The notes: a model not told the origin generated them from the letters alone. A stretch of 64,000 bases of DNA from Ruminococcus sp. XPD3002 (GCA_900119535.1 FPJT01000014.1:1-64000), one strand, 5' to 3'; numbered from the stretch's first letter, positions 32,482 to 41,595 are shown. Numbers and translations are program-made.

Positions 32482-33333
32482 TCACTTTTCATTTTTCAGC
32501 AACACCTCACGAATATCCCCATTGATACAAATGCTTTGTTCCGCTATATCATCAGGCGCAAAGGCTTCACCAAAATTCAGGCACGCATAGACTGCTTTCG
32601 GGTTTGCGTAGGTCATCTTCCAGAACGGATACTTGATGATGACAGGCGTATTCATACCCACACCAAGCTCTAAGAACAGGATATGCTGACCGCTGCGTGT
32701 GCGAATGAAGTTATCATAGCGCTCCGCAGCTTTGTGCCACCCATCGTCCTCTATGAAAGAATCATCAGCGCGAAGATTCATGCTCATGGGTTTTCCGCAG
32801 ACAGTACAATAGGGTACAAGCTCCGACGGAACACGCATATCTTTCTGCTGTTCAAACATTGCCCTGACGGTCTCCTCGTTGTCATAGGTCTTTTGGTGGC
32901 ACGGCTCACTGCATTGCCATAGGCCGTAGTCGCCCTGCGTGTAGAACAGTCGGTGCTTGTCAAATCCTGCCTTTTGAAATTGGTGGTCAACATTGGTGGT
33001 GAGAACAAAATAGTCCTTGTCCTTCACAAGCTCAAACAGGCGCTTGTATGTACCGTTGTCTACGTCCATATAGCGGTTGATGTAGATGTAGCGTGACCAG
33101 TATGCCCATTGTTCTTCGGGCGTTTCAAAGGGATAAAAACCGCCGGAATACATATCCCGGAAGCCATATTTCTCTACAAAATCCCCGAAGTATTCATGCA
33201 AACGCTCTCCCGAATAGGTAAAGCCTGCGGCGGTGGAAAGTCCTGCGCCTGCGCCGATCACGATTGCATCAGCGGTCTGTATTTCTTTTCTCAGGCGGTC
33301 AATCTCGTCCGAGTAATCTCTTGTATATTTCAT
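32482..33333 (-). CDS. Class M sirtuin (SirTM-like protein ADP-ribosyltransferase)
   Basis: 283 aa. The NAD-binding start is IVIGAGAGLSTAAGF, then TTNVDHQFQKAGF. At the place of the sirtuin catalytic His it reads YTQGDYG, i.e. Gln, as in macrodomain-linked sirtuins that ADP-ribosylate instead of deacetylating. A four-Cys zinc ribbon (CSEPC, CTVC) is present. Known SirTMs modify a lipoylated GcvH-like carrier and are encoded with a macrodomain hydrolase, as here; GcvH-L and LplA2 are missing from this window. Its start overlaps the macrodomain gene by 35 nt. Confidence 0.9.
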   Translation of the reverse strand: MKYTRDYSDEIDRLRKEIQTADAIVIGAGAGLSTAAGFTYSGERLHEYFGDFVEKYGFRDMYSGGFYPFETPEEQWAYWSRYIYINRYMDVDNGTYKRLFELVKDKDYFVLTTNVDHQFQKAGFDKHRLFYTQGDYGLWQCSEPCHQKTYDNEETVRAMFEQQKDMRVPSELVPYCTVCGKPMSMNLRADDSFIEDDGWHKAAERYDNFIRTRSGQHILFLELGVGMNTPVIIKYPFWKMTYANPKAVYACLNFGEAFAPDDIAEQSICINGDIREVLLKNEK

Positions 33334-34063
33334 GATCGTCCTCCTTGAATACGTTGAAGATCACCTGTATATCGTGGTTCTTGCGAAACTTCCTGACGGT
33401 GCGGACAGCAATTTCCGCCGCTTTATCCTGCGGAAATCCAAATACGCCCGTTGATATGCAGCAAAAAGCGATACTGCCAATGCCATTCTGTACGGCGGTA
33501 TCAAGACAGCTTTTGTAGGAGCTTTCAAGCAGACGGCAATGTTCATCCGTTAGCTTTCCTTGAACAATCGGTCCGACCGTATGTATCACATAGTCGCAGG
33601 GCAGATTGTAAGCAGGAGTTATCTTTGCTTTGCCTGTGGGTTCTTCGTGACCTTGCGCTTTCATGATCTGTCCGCACTTGTATCGCAGACGCACACCTGC
33701 AAAGGTGTGGATACAGTTGTCGATACAGGAGTGGCAGGGCTGCCAGCACCCCGTCATTCCCGAATTGGCGGCATTGACGATAGCTCCGCATCGAAGCGTG
33801 GTGATGTCGCCTTTCCAGAGGTAAATGCCGTCCTCTATGGGCGTCAGGTCTGCAATGTCCGTGATGCCTTTTTCCTCGGTCAGTGATGTGAGATATTCGT
33901 CCTCGGTTTGCAGATATTCCTCGCCCGCTTTCACAGCGGGACGGATATTCACAAGGCTTCTGTAAAGCCGGAACTTATCCTCTTCTTTTTCGGGTATCTC
34001 TATTCCGTCAACATCGTTTCTTTCTGACAGCAGATAGTTTATCAGATAATAAAGTTTCTCCAT
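33299..34063 (-). CDS. Zinc macrodomain protein-ADP-ribose hydrolase
   Basis: 254 aa. An N-terminal helical part (1-80) is followed by a macrodomain with DITTLRCGAIVNAANSGMTG and GCWQPCHSCIDNCIH, the zinc-binding loop of SauMacro-type enzymes. CCISTGVFGFPQDKAAEIA is the distal ribose loop. It would remove the ADP-ribose put on by the sirtuin encoded next. ATG 34063 follows AAGGAGATG; 4 nt from the FMN/4Fe-4S gene. Confidence 0.92.
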   Translation of the reverse strand: MEKLYYLINYLLSERNDVDGIEIPEKEEDKFRLYRSLVNIRPAVKAGEEYLQTEDEYLTSLTEEKGITDIADLTPIEDGIYLWKGDITTLRCGAIVNAANSGMTGCWQPCHSCIDNCIHTFAGVRLRYKCGQIMKAQGHEEPTGKAKITPAYNLPCDYVIHTVGPIVQGKLTDEHCRLLESSYKSCLDTAVQNGIGSIAFCCISTGVFGFPQDKAAEIAVRTVRKFRKNHDIQVIFNVFKEDDHEIYKRLLGRD

Positions 34064-34067
34064 ACGT

Positions 34068-34685
34068 TCATCTCCTTATGACTGCCCCCACAGGACAGAC
34101 TTCCGCACAGTTTCCGCAGTGCAGACAGTTTTCCTGACGGATAATAGCTTTTTCTTTCAGTTCGATACAACTCTGCGGACAGTCGCTCAGACATGAACCA
34201 CACCCGATGCAATCATCGGTCACGAAATATCCGCTTTCCTTGCTTTCTGCACCGCCGAATGTGAAGCTGTCACGCTCGATAGGCTTTTTCGACAGGTCGA
34301 ACCACTCTCCGCTGCCCTCATATAGTTGAAAAGCGGTAAGTGCCTTTCTGCTTTCTTCGGTGGGATAAATTTCACGCATATAGGGATTCTTCTCAAACAG
34401 CAGCGGGAGCATAGCAGAACCCAGCTCCCTGACCTTGCCGCGGACAGAAACAGCAGTGCAGCTCATGGTATCCTCTCCCTTTTTCCCCGAAAGTGAAAGA
34501 TAGCCCTTGTCCTTTAACCGTTGATAGAAGTTCTTTCCCTTTGCGGTGAGAAAGTACAGTCCGTTCTCGTCTGCATACATCATGTCGATCACACAGGTCA
34601 CAGGCAGACCGTCACCGTCAACTGTTGCAACAACGGTTGAGTGAATCTCGTCCACGATAAACCTCAGATAATCATTCACTGTCAT
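34068..34685 (-). CDS. FMN-binding split-barrel protein with two 4Fe-4S clusters
   Basis: 205 aa. Residues 1-140 form a pyridoxamine-phosphate-oxidase-like FMN barrel (VATVDGDGLPVTCVIDMMY). Residues 150-205 are a ferredoxin with two motifs, CIGCGSCLSDCPQSC and CLHCGNCAEVCP. Likely a cytoplasmic flavin reductase or electron donor. Such proteins recur beside SirTM-macrodomain pairs in Clostridia, suggesting redox coupling; this link is inference. ATAGGAGG precedes the ATG. Confidence 0.88.
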   Translation of the reverse strand: MTVNDYLRFIVDEIHSTVVATVDGDGLPVTCVIDMMYADENGLYFLTAKGKNFYQRLKDKGYLSLSGKKGEDTMSCTAVSVRGKVRELGSAMLPLLFEKNPYMREIYPTEESRKALTAFQLYEGSGEWFDLSKKPIERDSFTFGGAESKESGYFVTDDCIGCGSCLSDCPQSCIELKEKAIIRQENCLHCGNCAEVCPVGAVIRR

Positions 34686-34703
34686 ATTGTCCTCCTATGG
34701 AAA

Positions 34704-34732
34704 GAGTGTGCCGACCAAACGTCCGCACACTC
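34704..34732 (-). promoter_or_regulatory. Intercistronic hairpin between Rrf2 and FMN genes
   Basis: GAGTGTGC (34704-34711) and GCACACTC (34725-34732). A good T tract exists only on the plus strand, so within the minus-strand operon it is more likely an attenuating or RNA-stabilising hairpin. Confidence 0.5.
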
Positions 34733-34738
34733 TCTTTT

Positions 34739-35176
34739 TTATTCTTCGTCAATTATCTTTCGTGTGTCCGCAACTACTTCCGCAAGTGTAGTGCTTTTAA
34801 GCTCGTTTTCAAGAGCTTCCTGAGCCGCTTGCAGTCTGCCGTCCATAGCCTTATGGATATTGCGTCCCACGGGACATTCCACATTGGGATTTTCATGGAA
34901 ATGGAACAGTCCCTCATCATCTACGCAGTCAACCGCCTTGTAAATATCGTACAGCGTTATTTCATCGAGAGCCTTAGCAAGGTGTGCGCCGCCGCTGCCC
35001 TGACGAGTCTCAACTATTCCTGCCGTGCGAAGCTGTCCGAGGACGCCCCGGACTATGACCGCATTTACCCCCGTACTGCCCGACAGGAAGTCGCTGGTCA
35101 CTCTCATCTGACCGTCAAAAATGTCGATGCAGGTGAGGATATGCACTGCCGCTGTGAATTTACTTGTGATCTGCAT
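34739..35176 (-). CDS. Rrf2-family transcriptional regulator (YwnA-like)
   Basis: 145 aa. The winged helix starts MQITSKFTAAVHILTCI and continues with VIVRGVLGQLRTAGIVETRQ and GGAHLAKALDEITLYDIYKA, classic for the family. The usual three-Cys Fe-S cluster motif is absent (only FHENPNVECPVG remains), as in YwnA-type members. It lies 17 nt after a YwnB-like gene, the same pairing as in Bacillus. It probably binds the two AAAGTTGT palindromes in the operon promoter and represses its own operon. Confidence 0.88.
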   Translation of the reverse strand: MQITSKFTAAVHILTCIDIFDGQMRVTSDFLSGSTGVNAVIVRGVLGQLRTAGIVETRQGSGGAHLAKALDEITLYDIYKAVDCVDDEGLFHFHENPNVECPVGRNIHKAMDGRLQAAQEALENELKSTTLAEVVADTRKIIDEE

Positions 35177-35193
35177 AGATGTTCATCTCTTTC

Positions 35194-35823
35194 TTACTCT
35201 CTTACCACGCTGATACGCTGCCCGATGTGGCTGCCTTTTTCGATCTCATCGACCATTGCGATAGCGTAATCCGCATAACTTATAATGCTCTCGCCCTTAG
35301 AGTTGAGCGTCAGCTCCTCGCCTGCGAGAATGTACTTGCCGCTGCGCTCACCGTCAGCCTGAAAATCTCCTGCGGGGCTGATATAAGTCCACTTTACGTC
35401 ATTTCTCTGACGGAGTTCGCCAAGCGCCTTTGCCATAGCAGAAGCCAGCGGCTTGAAAACTTCGGGGAAATCTGCACCGTCAGAAACGCAGGCGGTATGC
35501 TCAGCGTTCACATACAGGCTTCCTGCGCCGCCGACAACGAGAAGTCTTGTGTCAGTTCCCGAAAGAATGTCGCACAAGTGAGCAAGTGATGTGGAGTGCT
35601 GAGGAAGTGTTTCGGGTGTCCATGCGCCGAATGCGTCCACAACTGCGTCAAAGCCTGCAAGGTCTGCTGAGGTGAGGTCAAACAGGTCTTTTACAATAAC
35701 GTTCTGAGCTGATGTTTTATTCTCATTTCTTACAACTGCTGTAACGTCAAGCCCTCTGTTTACAGCCTCTTTCACGATGAGCTGACCTGCCTTGCCATTT
35801 GCACAAACTACTGCGATTTTCAT
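35194..35823 (-). CDS. NAD(P)-binding Rossmann protein (YwnB-like)
   Basis: 209 aa from ATG 35823 (AGGAGG 8 nt upstream). It starts MKIAVVCANGKAGQLIVKEA, an atypical-SDR nucleotide-binding loop, with LLVVGGAGSLYVNAEHTACV and ISPAGDFQADGERSGKY as in NAD(P)H-dependent epimerase/reductase relatives (YwnB). First gene of the five-gene operon. Substrate unknown; a quinone or flavin-related reductase role is possible. Confidence 0.85.
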   Translation of the reverse strand: MKIAVVCANGKAGQLIVKEAVNRGLDVTAVVRNENKTSAQNVIVKDLFDLTSADLAGFDAVVDAFGAWTPETLPQHSTSLAHLCDILSGTDTRLLVVGGAGSLYVNAEHTACVSDGADFPEVFKPLASAMAKALGELRQRNDVKWTYISPAGDFQADGERSGKYILAGEELTLNSKGESIISYADYAIAMVDEIEKGSHIGQRISVVRE

Positions 35824-35864
35824 AATAAGTACCTCCTGATTATAACATGATTTTGGTGTTTTGT

Positions 35865-35893
35865 AAAGTTGTAATATCCTTAATTTCAACTTT
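35865..35893 (-). promoter_or_regulatory. Palindromic operator 1 (downstream of -10)
   Basis: AAAGTTGTAAT (35865-35875), 7-nt gap, ATTTCAACTTT (35883-35893). It lies over the transcription start region of the operon. Same geometry as operator 2; candidate Rrf2 binding site. Confidence 0.8.
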
Positions 35894-35901
35894 CTGATAT
35901 C

Positions 35902-35930
35902 AGTATATCATGCAAATATAAAGTTGTCAA
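35902..35930 (-). promoter_or_regulatory. SigA promoter of the sirtuin operon
   Basis: TTGACA (35925-35930), 17-bp spacer, TATACT (35902-35907) on the minus strand, framed by operators 1 and 2. Confidence 0.88.
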
Positions 35931-35948
35931 TACACTCATTACAACTTT
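35920..35948 (-). promoter_or_regulatory. Palindromic operator 2 (over -35)
   Basis: AAAGTTGTCAA (35920-35930), 7-nt gap, ATTACAACTTT (35938-35948). It overlaps the -35 box completely, so binding would block polymerase. Confidence 0.8.
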
Positions 35949-36095
35949 GGACAAATGCATAAAAAAACAGTTCTCTTTATGCGCACATTACACACAGTAT
36001 ACCATTTAGATAAAAATGATTCCTGATGTTTCTCAAATACAAGAATAAACACTGTTTTCACTTTTTTCCTATTCTTTCTTTTGTTTGATATATTA

Positions 36096-36124
36096 TTGAC
36101 TTACCTGTCATTATGATGTATAAT
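36096..36124 (+). promoter_or_regulatory. SigA promoter of the DinB-like gene
   Basis: TTGACT (36096-36101), 17-bp spacer, TATAAT (36119-36124). Confidence 0.85.
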
Positions 36125-36178
36125 TGCTAAAGGAAGCCTCTCTTCTCGATATTCCAAAAACGAATCAAGGTGAATGAT

Positions 36179-36841
36179 ATGAATAAAGAATGGTCCGAAC
36201 TGAATAAGACAATGCAGACTCAGATAAAAAAGAAAGATACATACTTTGACGGCATAGACACACTGTTTGAGCTGCGTAACAGGCTTATGGAGACGATTAT
36301 CTCGTTCAAGAACGATCTTTCCAGAGAAGATTATAATGCTATCCCTTTTATAAATTCAGACGGCTATCATAGTAAAACGATCGCTTATTCTTTATGGCAT
36401 ATTTTCCGGATCGAAGATATTGTTGCACATACACTGATAAACTGCGATGACCAGATATTCTTTTCAGGCAATTACAAAGAACGTATCAATTCGCCGATAA
36501 TTACAACAGGTAACGAACTTTTGAAGAATGAGATTTCTGATTTTTCAAAGCAATTAGATATCGACGAACTCTATGCCTATATTTTAGAAGTTAAAAGAAG
36601 CACTGAGGCGATTCTGCGTGAACTCACTTACGAGATGCTAAAACAGAGAATATCGGCTGAACGCAGAGAGGCACTGCAAAAAATGAATGTTGTAAGCAAT
36701 GACGAAAATGCTGAATGGCTTATCGATTATTGGTGCAGCAAAGATATCCGCGGTCTGATACAAATGCCATTTTCAAGACATTGGATCATGCATATAGAAG
36801 CAAGTTTACGTATTGAAAACAGAATAGGCAAAAAGCGATAA
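36179..36841 (+). CDS. DinB-like four-helix protein
   Basis: 220 aa from ATG 36179 (AAGGTGA upstream; a GTG three codons earlier overlaps that site). Helical throughout. His residues in SLWHIFRIEDIVAHTLI and FSRHWIMHIEASLRI are placed like the metal ligands of the DinB/YfiT superfamily (thiol transferases and related proteins). The assignment is by pattern, so moderate. Monocistronic with its own promoter and terminator. Confidence 0.6.
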   Translation: MNKEWSELNKTMQTQIKKKDTYFDGIDTLFELRNRLMETIISFKNDLSREDYNAIPFINSDGYHSKTIAYSLWHIFRIEDIVAHTLINCDDQIFFSGNYKERINSPIITTGNELLKNEISDFSKQLDIDELYAYILEVKRSTEAILRELTYEMLKQRISAERREALQKMNVVSNDENAEWLIDYWCSKDIRGLIQMPFSRHWIMHIEASLRIENRIGKKR

Positions 36842-36932
36842 AAAAGGCAAATTATGGACATAATATCGACCTCTCAGACAAACCTGAAATGAAAAATAAT
36901 TTTCATAGTTTTGCCAGACAGTTTTCCGACTC

Positions 36933-36958
36933 AGCGATGCATAACGCATCGCTTTTTT
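36933..36958 (+). terminator. Terminator of the DinB-like gene
   Basis: AGCGATGC (36933-36940) pairs with GCATCGCT (36946-36953), then T6. Confidence 0.9.
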
Positions 36959-36992
36959 CTGTCTTTCTGCCCTTCTTCTATGCGTTAACCAT

Positions 36993-37022
36993 AAAAAAGA
37001 AGAGCCGGATCTCTCCGACTCT
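36993..37022 (-). terminator. Terminator of the upp gene cluster
   Basis: On the minus strand AGAGTCGG, AGAGAT, CCGGCTCT, followed by TCTTTTTT. It lies 10 nt after the upp stop. Confidence 0.85.
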
Positions 37023-37031
37023 CCCGAATTT

Positions 37032-37661
37032 TTACTTTGTACCGAATATACGGTCACCTGCATCACCGACACCGGGAACGATGTAGTGATCCTCATTAAG
37101 TCCCTCATCCATAACGCCTGTGTAGATCTCAACGTCCGGATGTGCCTCTCTGACTGCATCTACGCCTTCAGGTGAACAGATAATGCACATGAACTTGATG
37201 TGCTTTACGCCGAGTTTCTTCATCTCGTCGATAGCTGCCTTTGCTGAACGTCCTGTTGCAAGCATCGGATCAACGATGATAACATCACGCTCTGAAATAT
37301 CGTCAGGCATCTTTGAGTAGTACATTACAGGTGAATGAGTCTGCGGATCGCGGAAAAGACCGATGTGACCTATCTTTGCAGCAGGTACAAGAGCAGTTAC
37401 GCCGTCAACCATTCCGAGTCCTGCACGGAGTATCGGAACGAAAGCGAGCTTTCTGCCTGAGATTATCTTTGTCTTTGCAACAGCGATAGGAGTCTCTATC
37501 TCAATTTCCTTAAGCGGAAGATCTCGTGTAGCTTCATAGCAGATGAACATTGCTATCTCTGAAACAAGCTCTCTGAACTCCTTTGTACCTGTGTTTTTAT
37601 CTCTTAAAAGTGAAATTTTGTGCTGTACCAGCGGATGATCGATTATATGTAAATTATTCAT
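37032..37661 (-). CDS. upp: Uracil phosphoribosyltransferase
   Basis: 209 aa, the standard length. It converts uracil and PRPP to UMP (pyrimidine salvage). The PRPP-binding loop [20 protein letters not shown], the opening [20 protein letters not shown] and the C-terminal [16 protein letters not shown] are all present. GAAAGGAG precedes the ATG. Last gene of the run GNAT-upp before a terminator. Confidence 0.97.
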   Translation of the reverse strand: MNNLHIIDHPLVQHKISLLRDKNTGTKEFRELVSEIAMFICYEATRDLPLKEIEIETPIAVAKTKIISGRKLAFVPILRAGLGMVDGVTALVPAAKIGHIGLFRDPQTHSPVMYYSKMPDDISERDVIIVDPMLATGRSAKAAIDEMKKLGVKHIKFMCIICSPEGVDAVREAHPDVEIYTGVMDEGLNEDHYIVPGVGDAGDRIFGTK

Positions 37662-37676
37662 AGTAAGCAGCTCCTT

Positions 37677-38231
37677 TCAATTATTGTATTCGTTTTTTTC
37701 GATACAGTAGCAGACTTCACCTTCGGATACTTTCCCCTCACGAACAAAGCGCTGTACTGTATCGGTGATATGCATTTGTGATTTTTCAAGCACTCTTCCC
37801 GACTTTCCGTTAGCCGCCCTGTGATAGGCTTCGAGACGTGTGAATTCGGTGGAACTGAAAGTACAGCGGATAACTGCGGAAAGCGCTTCGCCTGCGTAAC
37901 CGTGTCCCCAGAAACTTTTGCCTATACAGTATTCTATCTCGGCGGTCGAGCAGTCCTCCCACACCTTGCAGAAGGCTATCTGTCCGATGTTTTCACCGCT
38001 GTCCTTTGCGATGATCGCCCAGCGGTAACGGGACTTCGGACTTTCAGGATCAGTATACATCCTTAAAAGCTCCGATACCTGCGTAATATCGGTGCAGACA
38101 GGTTCACCGTACTCGTTCTGTATATCAGGATCGCCTGCCCAGTTTCTGAGCATATCCTCAGCATCCTTCTCCTCAAATGGACGAAGCAGCAGTCTTTCAG
38201 TCTCTATGACCTGATTTCCGGCGTCTCTCAT
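37677..38231 (-). CDS. GNAT acetyltransferase (RimJ/RimL type)
   Basis: 184 aa. VIETERLLLRPFEEKDAEDM, IEYCIGKSFWGHGYAGEALS (acetyl-CoA loop) and a C-terminal CYCIEKNEY pattern match the Acetyltransf_3 group that acetylates N-termini or small amines. It overlaps rpiB by 4 nt (ATGA) and precedes upp by 15 nt. Substrate unknown. Confidence 0.9.
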   Translation of the reverse strand: MRDAGNQVIETERLLLRPFEEKDAEDMLRNWAGDPDIQNEYGEPVCTDITQVSELLRMYTDPESPKSRYRWAIIAKDSGENIGQIAFCKVWEDCSTAEIEYCIGKSFWGHGYAGEALSAVIRCTFSSTEFTRLEAYHRAANGKSGRVLEKSQMHITDTVQRFVREGKVSEGEVCYCIEKNEYNN

Positions 38232-38665
38232 TCCTTGTTCTCGATAGCGGTTATAAGGTCCAGACGTCTCTGATGACGTCCGCCCTCAAATGAAGTAGTC
38301 AGGAATATCTCAGCAAGCTCTATGGCAAGTCCCTGACCGAGTGTACGTGCGCCCATGCACATAACATTTGCGTCATTGTGAAGACGGGTAAAGCGTGTAG
38401 AGAAGGAATCACTGCAGAGTGCAGCACGAATTCCCTTGAACTTATTTGCAGCAATGGACATTCCTATGCCTGTACCGCAGATAAGTATACCTTTTTCGCA
38501 GTGTCCTGCAAGTATCTCATTGCAGAGCGAAGCGGCAACGTCGGGATAGTCGCAGGGCTCTCCGTCGGTACCCATATCCATGAACTCGAATCCCTGAAGG
38601 GAAAGAGCTTCGATGATCGCTTTTTTCATTTCCACGCCAGCGTGGTCGCATCCGATAGCTATCAT
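38228..38665 (-). CDS. rpiB: Ribose-5-phosphate isomerase B
   Basis: 145 aa of the RpiB/LacAB fold. MIAIGCDHAGVEMKKAIIEA, ILICGTGIGMSIAANKFKGI and LHNDANVMCMGARTLG are the conserved segments, including the catalytic Cys in ILICGTG. Interconverts ribose-5-P and ribulose-5-P. Its pairing with upp, which uses PRPP, is common in Firmicutes. Confidence 0.95.
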   Translation of the reverse strand: MIAIGCDHAGVEMKKAIIEALSLQGFEFMDMGTDGEPCDYPDVAASLCNEILAGHCEKGILICGTGIGMSIAANKFKGIRAALCSDSFSTRFTRLHNDANVMCMGARTLGQGLAIELAEIFLTTSFEGGRHQRRLDLITAIENKE

Positions 38666-38737
38666 AATAATTACTCCTATCTTATTTTATGATCACTGCC
38701 TTAAGGCAGGTCTGCATTACGTCGCCGCTAATAATGG

Positions 38738-39430
38738 TCAGTTGTTCTTCTGTTTTTCCTCAAAGTCCTTTTCGGCTTTCACTTTCTGAAGATAAGACAC
38801 CTCCAGTTCGTCCGCAGAAACGAACTCCTTTGAAACTGCCGCAAGACAAACTCCGCAGGCATTCTGTAGACGTCCCTGCGGCGGAGCTATAATGAATCTC
38901 GGTGAACGGTAGTCCGTAAAGAAATCCGCAGCACCGTCACCGCAGAGCAGTACATCGGTCCCGTTGAATGCAAGGAACTCCGCAAGCTCATCGCGGTTCA
39001 TCATTTTTTCTTCAAAAAGGGGTTCAATCCAGTATCCGTCACTCTTGTAAGCACAGGTGTAGACGATATCTCCCCTCGCCTTCATAACGGCACAGATAGT
39101 GCCGCGGAAGGAAAGATTGCTGCATGCAAGTCCCTCCAGAGTAGAAACTCCGCAGCATTTGCAGTCCAGAGCAAATGACATTGCCTTAACCGCTGCTGCA
39201 CCTATTCGCAGTCCCGTATATGAACCGGGACCGTTGGCTACAGCTATTCCTCCGATGTCCTTAAGTGTAAGTCCCGACTGCTCAACAAGTGACTTTACCA
39301 TAGGCATTATCACCTGTGAGTGAGTCTTTTGTGTATAGAGCGTTTCCGAAGCAAGGAATACCTCCTTATCGGTGTCGAAAATGGCAGCAGAAGCTGTTTT
39401 ACCCGAAGTATCTATGCCCATCAGGAGCAT
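38738..39430 (-). CDS. tsaB: tRNA threonylcarbamoyladenosine biosynthesis protein TsaB
   Basis: 230 aa from ATG 39430, 6 nt after GGGAGGTG. MGIDTSGKTASAAIFDTD and GIAVANGPGSYTGLRIGAAA are TsaB hallmarks. Inactive ASKHA partner of TsaD in making t6A37 on ANN-decoding tRNAs. It overlaps tsaE by 32 nt. Confidence 0.95.
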   Translation of the reverse strand: MLLMGIDTSGKTASAAIFDTDKEVFLASETLYTQKTHSQVIMPMVKSLVEQSGLTLKDIGGIAVANGPGSYTGLRIGAAAVKAMSFALDCKCCGVSTLEGLACSNLSFRGTICAVMKARGDIVYTCAYKSDGYWIEPLFEEKMMNRDELAEFLAFNGTDVLLCGDGAADFFTDYRSPRFIIAPPQGRLQNACGVCLAAVSKEFVSADELEVSYLQKVKAEKDFEEKQKNN

Positions 39431-39854
39431 CTGCCACACCTCCCTCTATAGTGATATCTCTTTCGTTTTCAGAAACTGGTTCGATAGTTACCCATATCGT
39501 ATTTTTTGGCAGGAATTCGGTTATATTCTCGGACCACTCTATAACTGCCGCATTGTTCTCGAAATCGTAGTCGAAGAAGCCTGTTGACTCCAGACCTTCC
39601 TCCCCTATTATGCGGTACATATCAAAGTGGTAGAGGTTCATATCCTCGCCGCGGTACTCGTTGACTATAGCGAACGTAGGCGAGCACACTTCAGAGCGTA
39701 TGCCCATACCTGCGGCAAGTCCCGTAGTGAAGGCTGTCTTGCCTGCCCCGAGTCCTCCCCTGAAGGCGATCATGTCGCCTTTTTTTATTGTCTTCCCGAG
39801 CTTTTCGCCTATTGCGACTGTCTCCTCACGGGAAGCAGAATGAAGCTTTATCAT
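39399..39854 (-). CDS. tsaE: tRNA threonylcarbamoyladenosine ATPase TsaE
   Basis: 151 aa. Walker A GGLGAGKTAF, switch SPTFAIVNEY and the LYHFDMYRI strand identify the P-loop ATPase that resets the TsaBD complex. It starts 1 nt after the fhs stop region, so fhs, tsaE and tsaB form one transcript. Confidence 0.95.
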   Translation of the reverse strand: MIKLHSASREETVAIGEKLGKTIKKGDMIAFRGGLGAGKTAFTTGLAAGMGIRSEVCSPTFAIVNEYRGEDMNLYHFDMYRIIGEEGLESTGFFDYDFENNAAVIEWSENITEFLPKNTIWVTIEPVSENERDITIEGGVADAPDGHRYFG

Positions 39855-39855
39855 A

Positions 39856-41535
39856 TCAGAAAAGTCCTGTTATATTGCCGTTGATATCGCAGTCGATATT
39901 AAGAGCGGAAGGAGCCTTCGGAAGTCCCGGCATTGTAAGAATATCGCCTGTGTATATTACAACGAAGCCTGCGCCTGCGGAAACTCTTGCATCACGTACC
40001 GTGATGTTGAATCCCTTCGGCTTTCCGAGAAGTGCAGGATTATCAGAAAGTGAATACTGTGTCTTTGCAACACATATAGGCAGGTCACGGAATCCGATGC
40101 TTTCGATCTCCTTTATTGCCTTTTCAGCCTGTGCAGTATAGTTTACGCCGTCAGCACGGTAAATCTCCTTTGCAACACGCTCAACCTTGTCCTTTATGGA
40201 GAGCTCTGTGCCGTAGAGCGGACGGAATCTTTCGTCGTTATCAGCAGTAAGCTCGATAGTCTCGCATACCTTTTCAGCAAGGTCCTTACCGCCTTCGCCG
40301 CCCTTTGCGAACACCTCGCACATCGATACCTCAACGCCCATTTCAGCACAGAAGTTCTTTACGAAGCTTATCTCAGCCTCTGTGTCGGACTCGAAACGGT
40401 TTATAGCTACAACTACGGGAACATGGTACTTATGCATGTTCTCGATGTGAGTCTGAAGGTTCACGATACCCTTTTCAAGTGCCCACATATTCTCCTTTGC
40501 GAGGTCCTCCTTCGGAACTCGTCCGTTGTACTTAAGAGCACGGATAGTTGCAACGAGAACGACACATGCAGGAGTAAGACCTGCTGCACGGCACTTGATG
40601 TCGAAGAACTTCTCTGCGCCGAGGTCCGAACCGAAGCCAGCCTCTGTTATGCAGTAGTCGCCGAGTTTAAGAGCGAGCTTTGTAGCACGTACCGAGTTGC
40701 ATCCGTGAGCGATATTTGCGAAAGGTCCGCCGTGGATGAATGCAGGATTGTTTTCAAGTGTCTGTACGAGATTAGGCTTGAGAGCGTCCTTAAGGAGAGC
40801 GGTCATAGCGCCTGTACAGCCGAGCTGCTCAGCGAATACAGGGTTGCCGTCCATATCGTATGCAACGAGGATGTTGCCGAGACGCTTTTTCAGGTCAGCA
40901 AGATCTGTAGCAAGACAAAGAATAGCCATTACCTCTGAAGCAACAGTGATATTGAAGCCGTCCTCACGTGGAACACCGTTAGGCTTTCCGCCGAGTCCGA
41001 CAACAACGTTTCTGAGTGCTCTGTCGTTCATATCAAGACAGCGCTTGAAAAGAATACGGCGCTGGTCAATGCGGAGCTGATTGCCCTGCTGTAAATGGTT
41101 ATCCAGCATAGCGCAGAGCAGATTGTTTGCAGCTGTTATTGCATGCATATCTCCCGTAAAGTGGAGGTTTATGTCTTCCATTGGTACTACCTGAGCGTAA
41201 CCGCCGCCTGCTGCACCACCCTTGATGCCGAATACAGGTCCGAGTGAAGGTTCACGGAGTGCAAGCACAGCCTTTTTACCTATCTTGCCCATAGCCTCGG
41301 CGAGTCCGACGCTGACGGTAGTCTTTCCCTCGCCTGCAGGAGTAGGATTGATCGCTGTAACGAGTATCAGCTTACCGTCCTCACGGAAAGCAAGTCCTGA
41401 ATAAAGGCTTTCTGAGAGCTTTGCCTTGTAGTGTCCGTAGGGTTCAAGGTACTCCTCATTTATTCCGAGGTCTGAAGCAATCTCGGTTATTTTCTTCATT
41501 TTCGCGTTCTGAGCTATCTCTATATCTGAAAGCAT
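39856..41535 (-). CDS. fhs: Formate--tetrahydrofolate ligase
   Basis: 559 aa, normal length. It makes 10-formyl-THF from formate, THF and ATP. The phosphate loop [33 protein letters not shown] [20 protein letters not shown] and the closing [20 protein letters not shown] are clear. ATGGAGGT-type spacing precedes the ATG. A leader with two hairpins, also found upstream of the acyltransferase gene at 50.4 kb, lies at the 5' end of its mRNA. Confidence 0.98.
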   Translation of the reverse strand: MLSDIEIAQNAKMKKITEIASDLGINEEYLEPYGHYKAKLSESLYSGLAFREDGKLILVTAINPTPAGEGKTTVSVGLAEAMGKIGKKAVLALREPSLGPVFGIKGGAAGGGYAQVVPMEDINLHFTGDMHAITAANNLLCAMLDNHLQQGNQLRIDQRRILFKRCLDMNDRALRNVVVGLGGKPNGVPREDGFNITVASEVMAILCLATDLADLKKRLGNILVAYDMDGNPVFAEQLGCTGAMTALLKDALKPNLVQTLENNPAFIHGGPFANIAHGCNSVRATKLALKLGDYCITEAGFGSDLGAEKFFDIKCRAAGLTPACVVLVATIRALKYNGRVPKEDLAKENMWALEKGIVNLQTHIENMHKYHVPVVVAINRFESDTEAEISFVKNFCAEMGVEVSMCEVFAKGGEGGKDLAEKVCETIELTADNDERFRPLYGTELSIKDKVERVAKEIYRADGVNYTAQAEKAIKEIESIGFRDLPICVAKTQYSLSDNPALLGKPKGFNITVRDARVSAGAGFVVIYTGDILTMPGLPKAPSALNIDCDINGNITGLF

Positions 41536-41595
41536 TGGTCTACCTCCATTAAAATTTGATACTTTAGATTCTATTATATTATAGAATAAGCGTTT

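Noticed and set aside
32482-33333. Sirtuin as part of a Thoeris- or DSR-type NADase defence system
   Set aside because: It has the class M features (Gln in place of the catalytic His, linked zinc macrodomain) and no TIR, SLOG or large helical domain.
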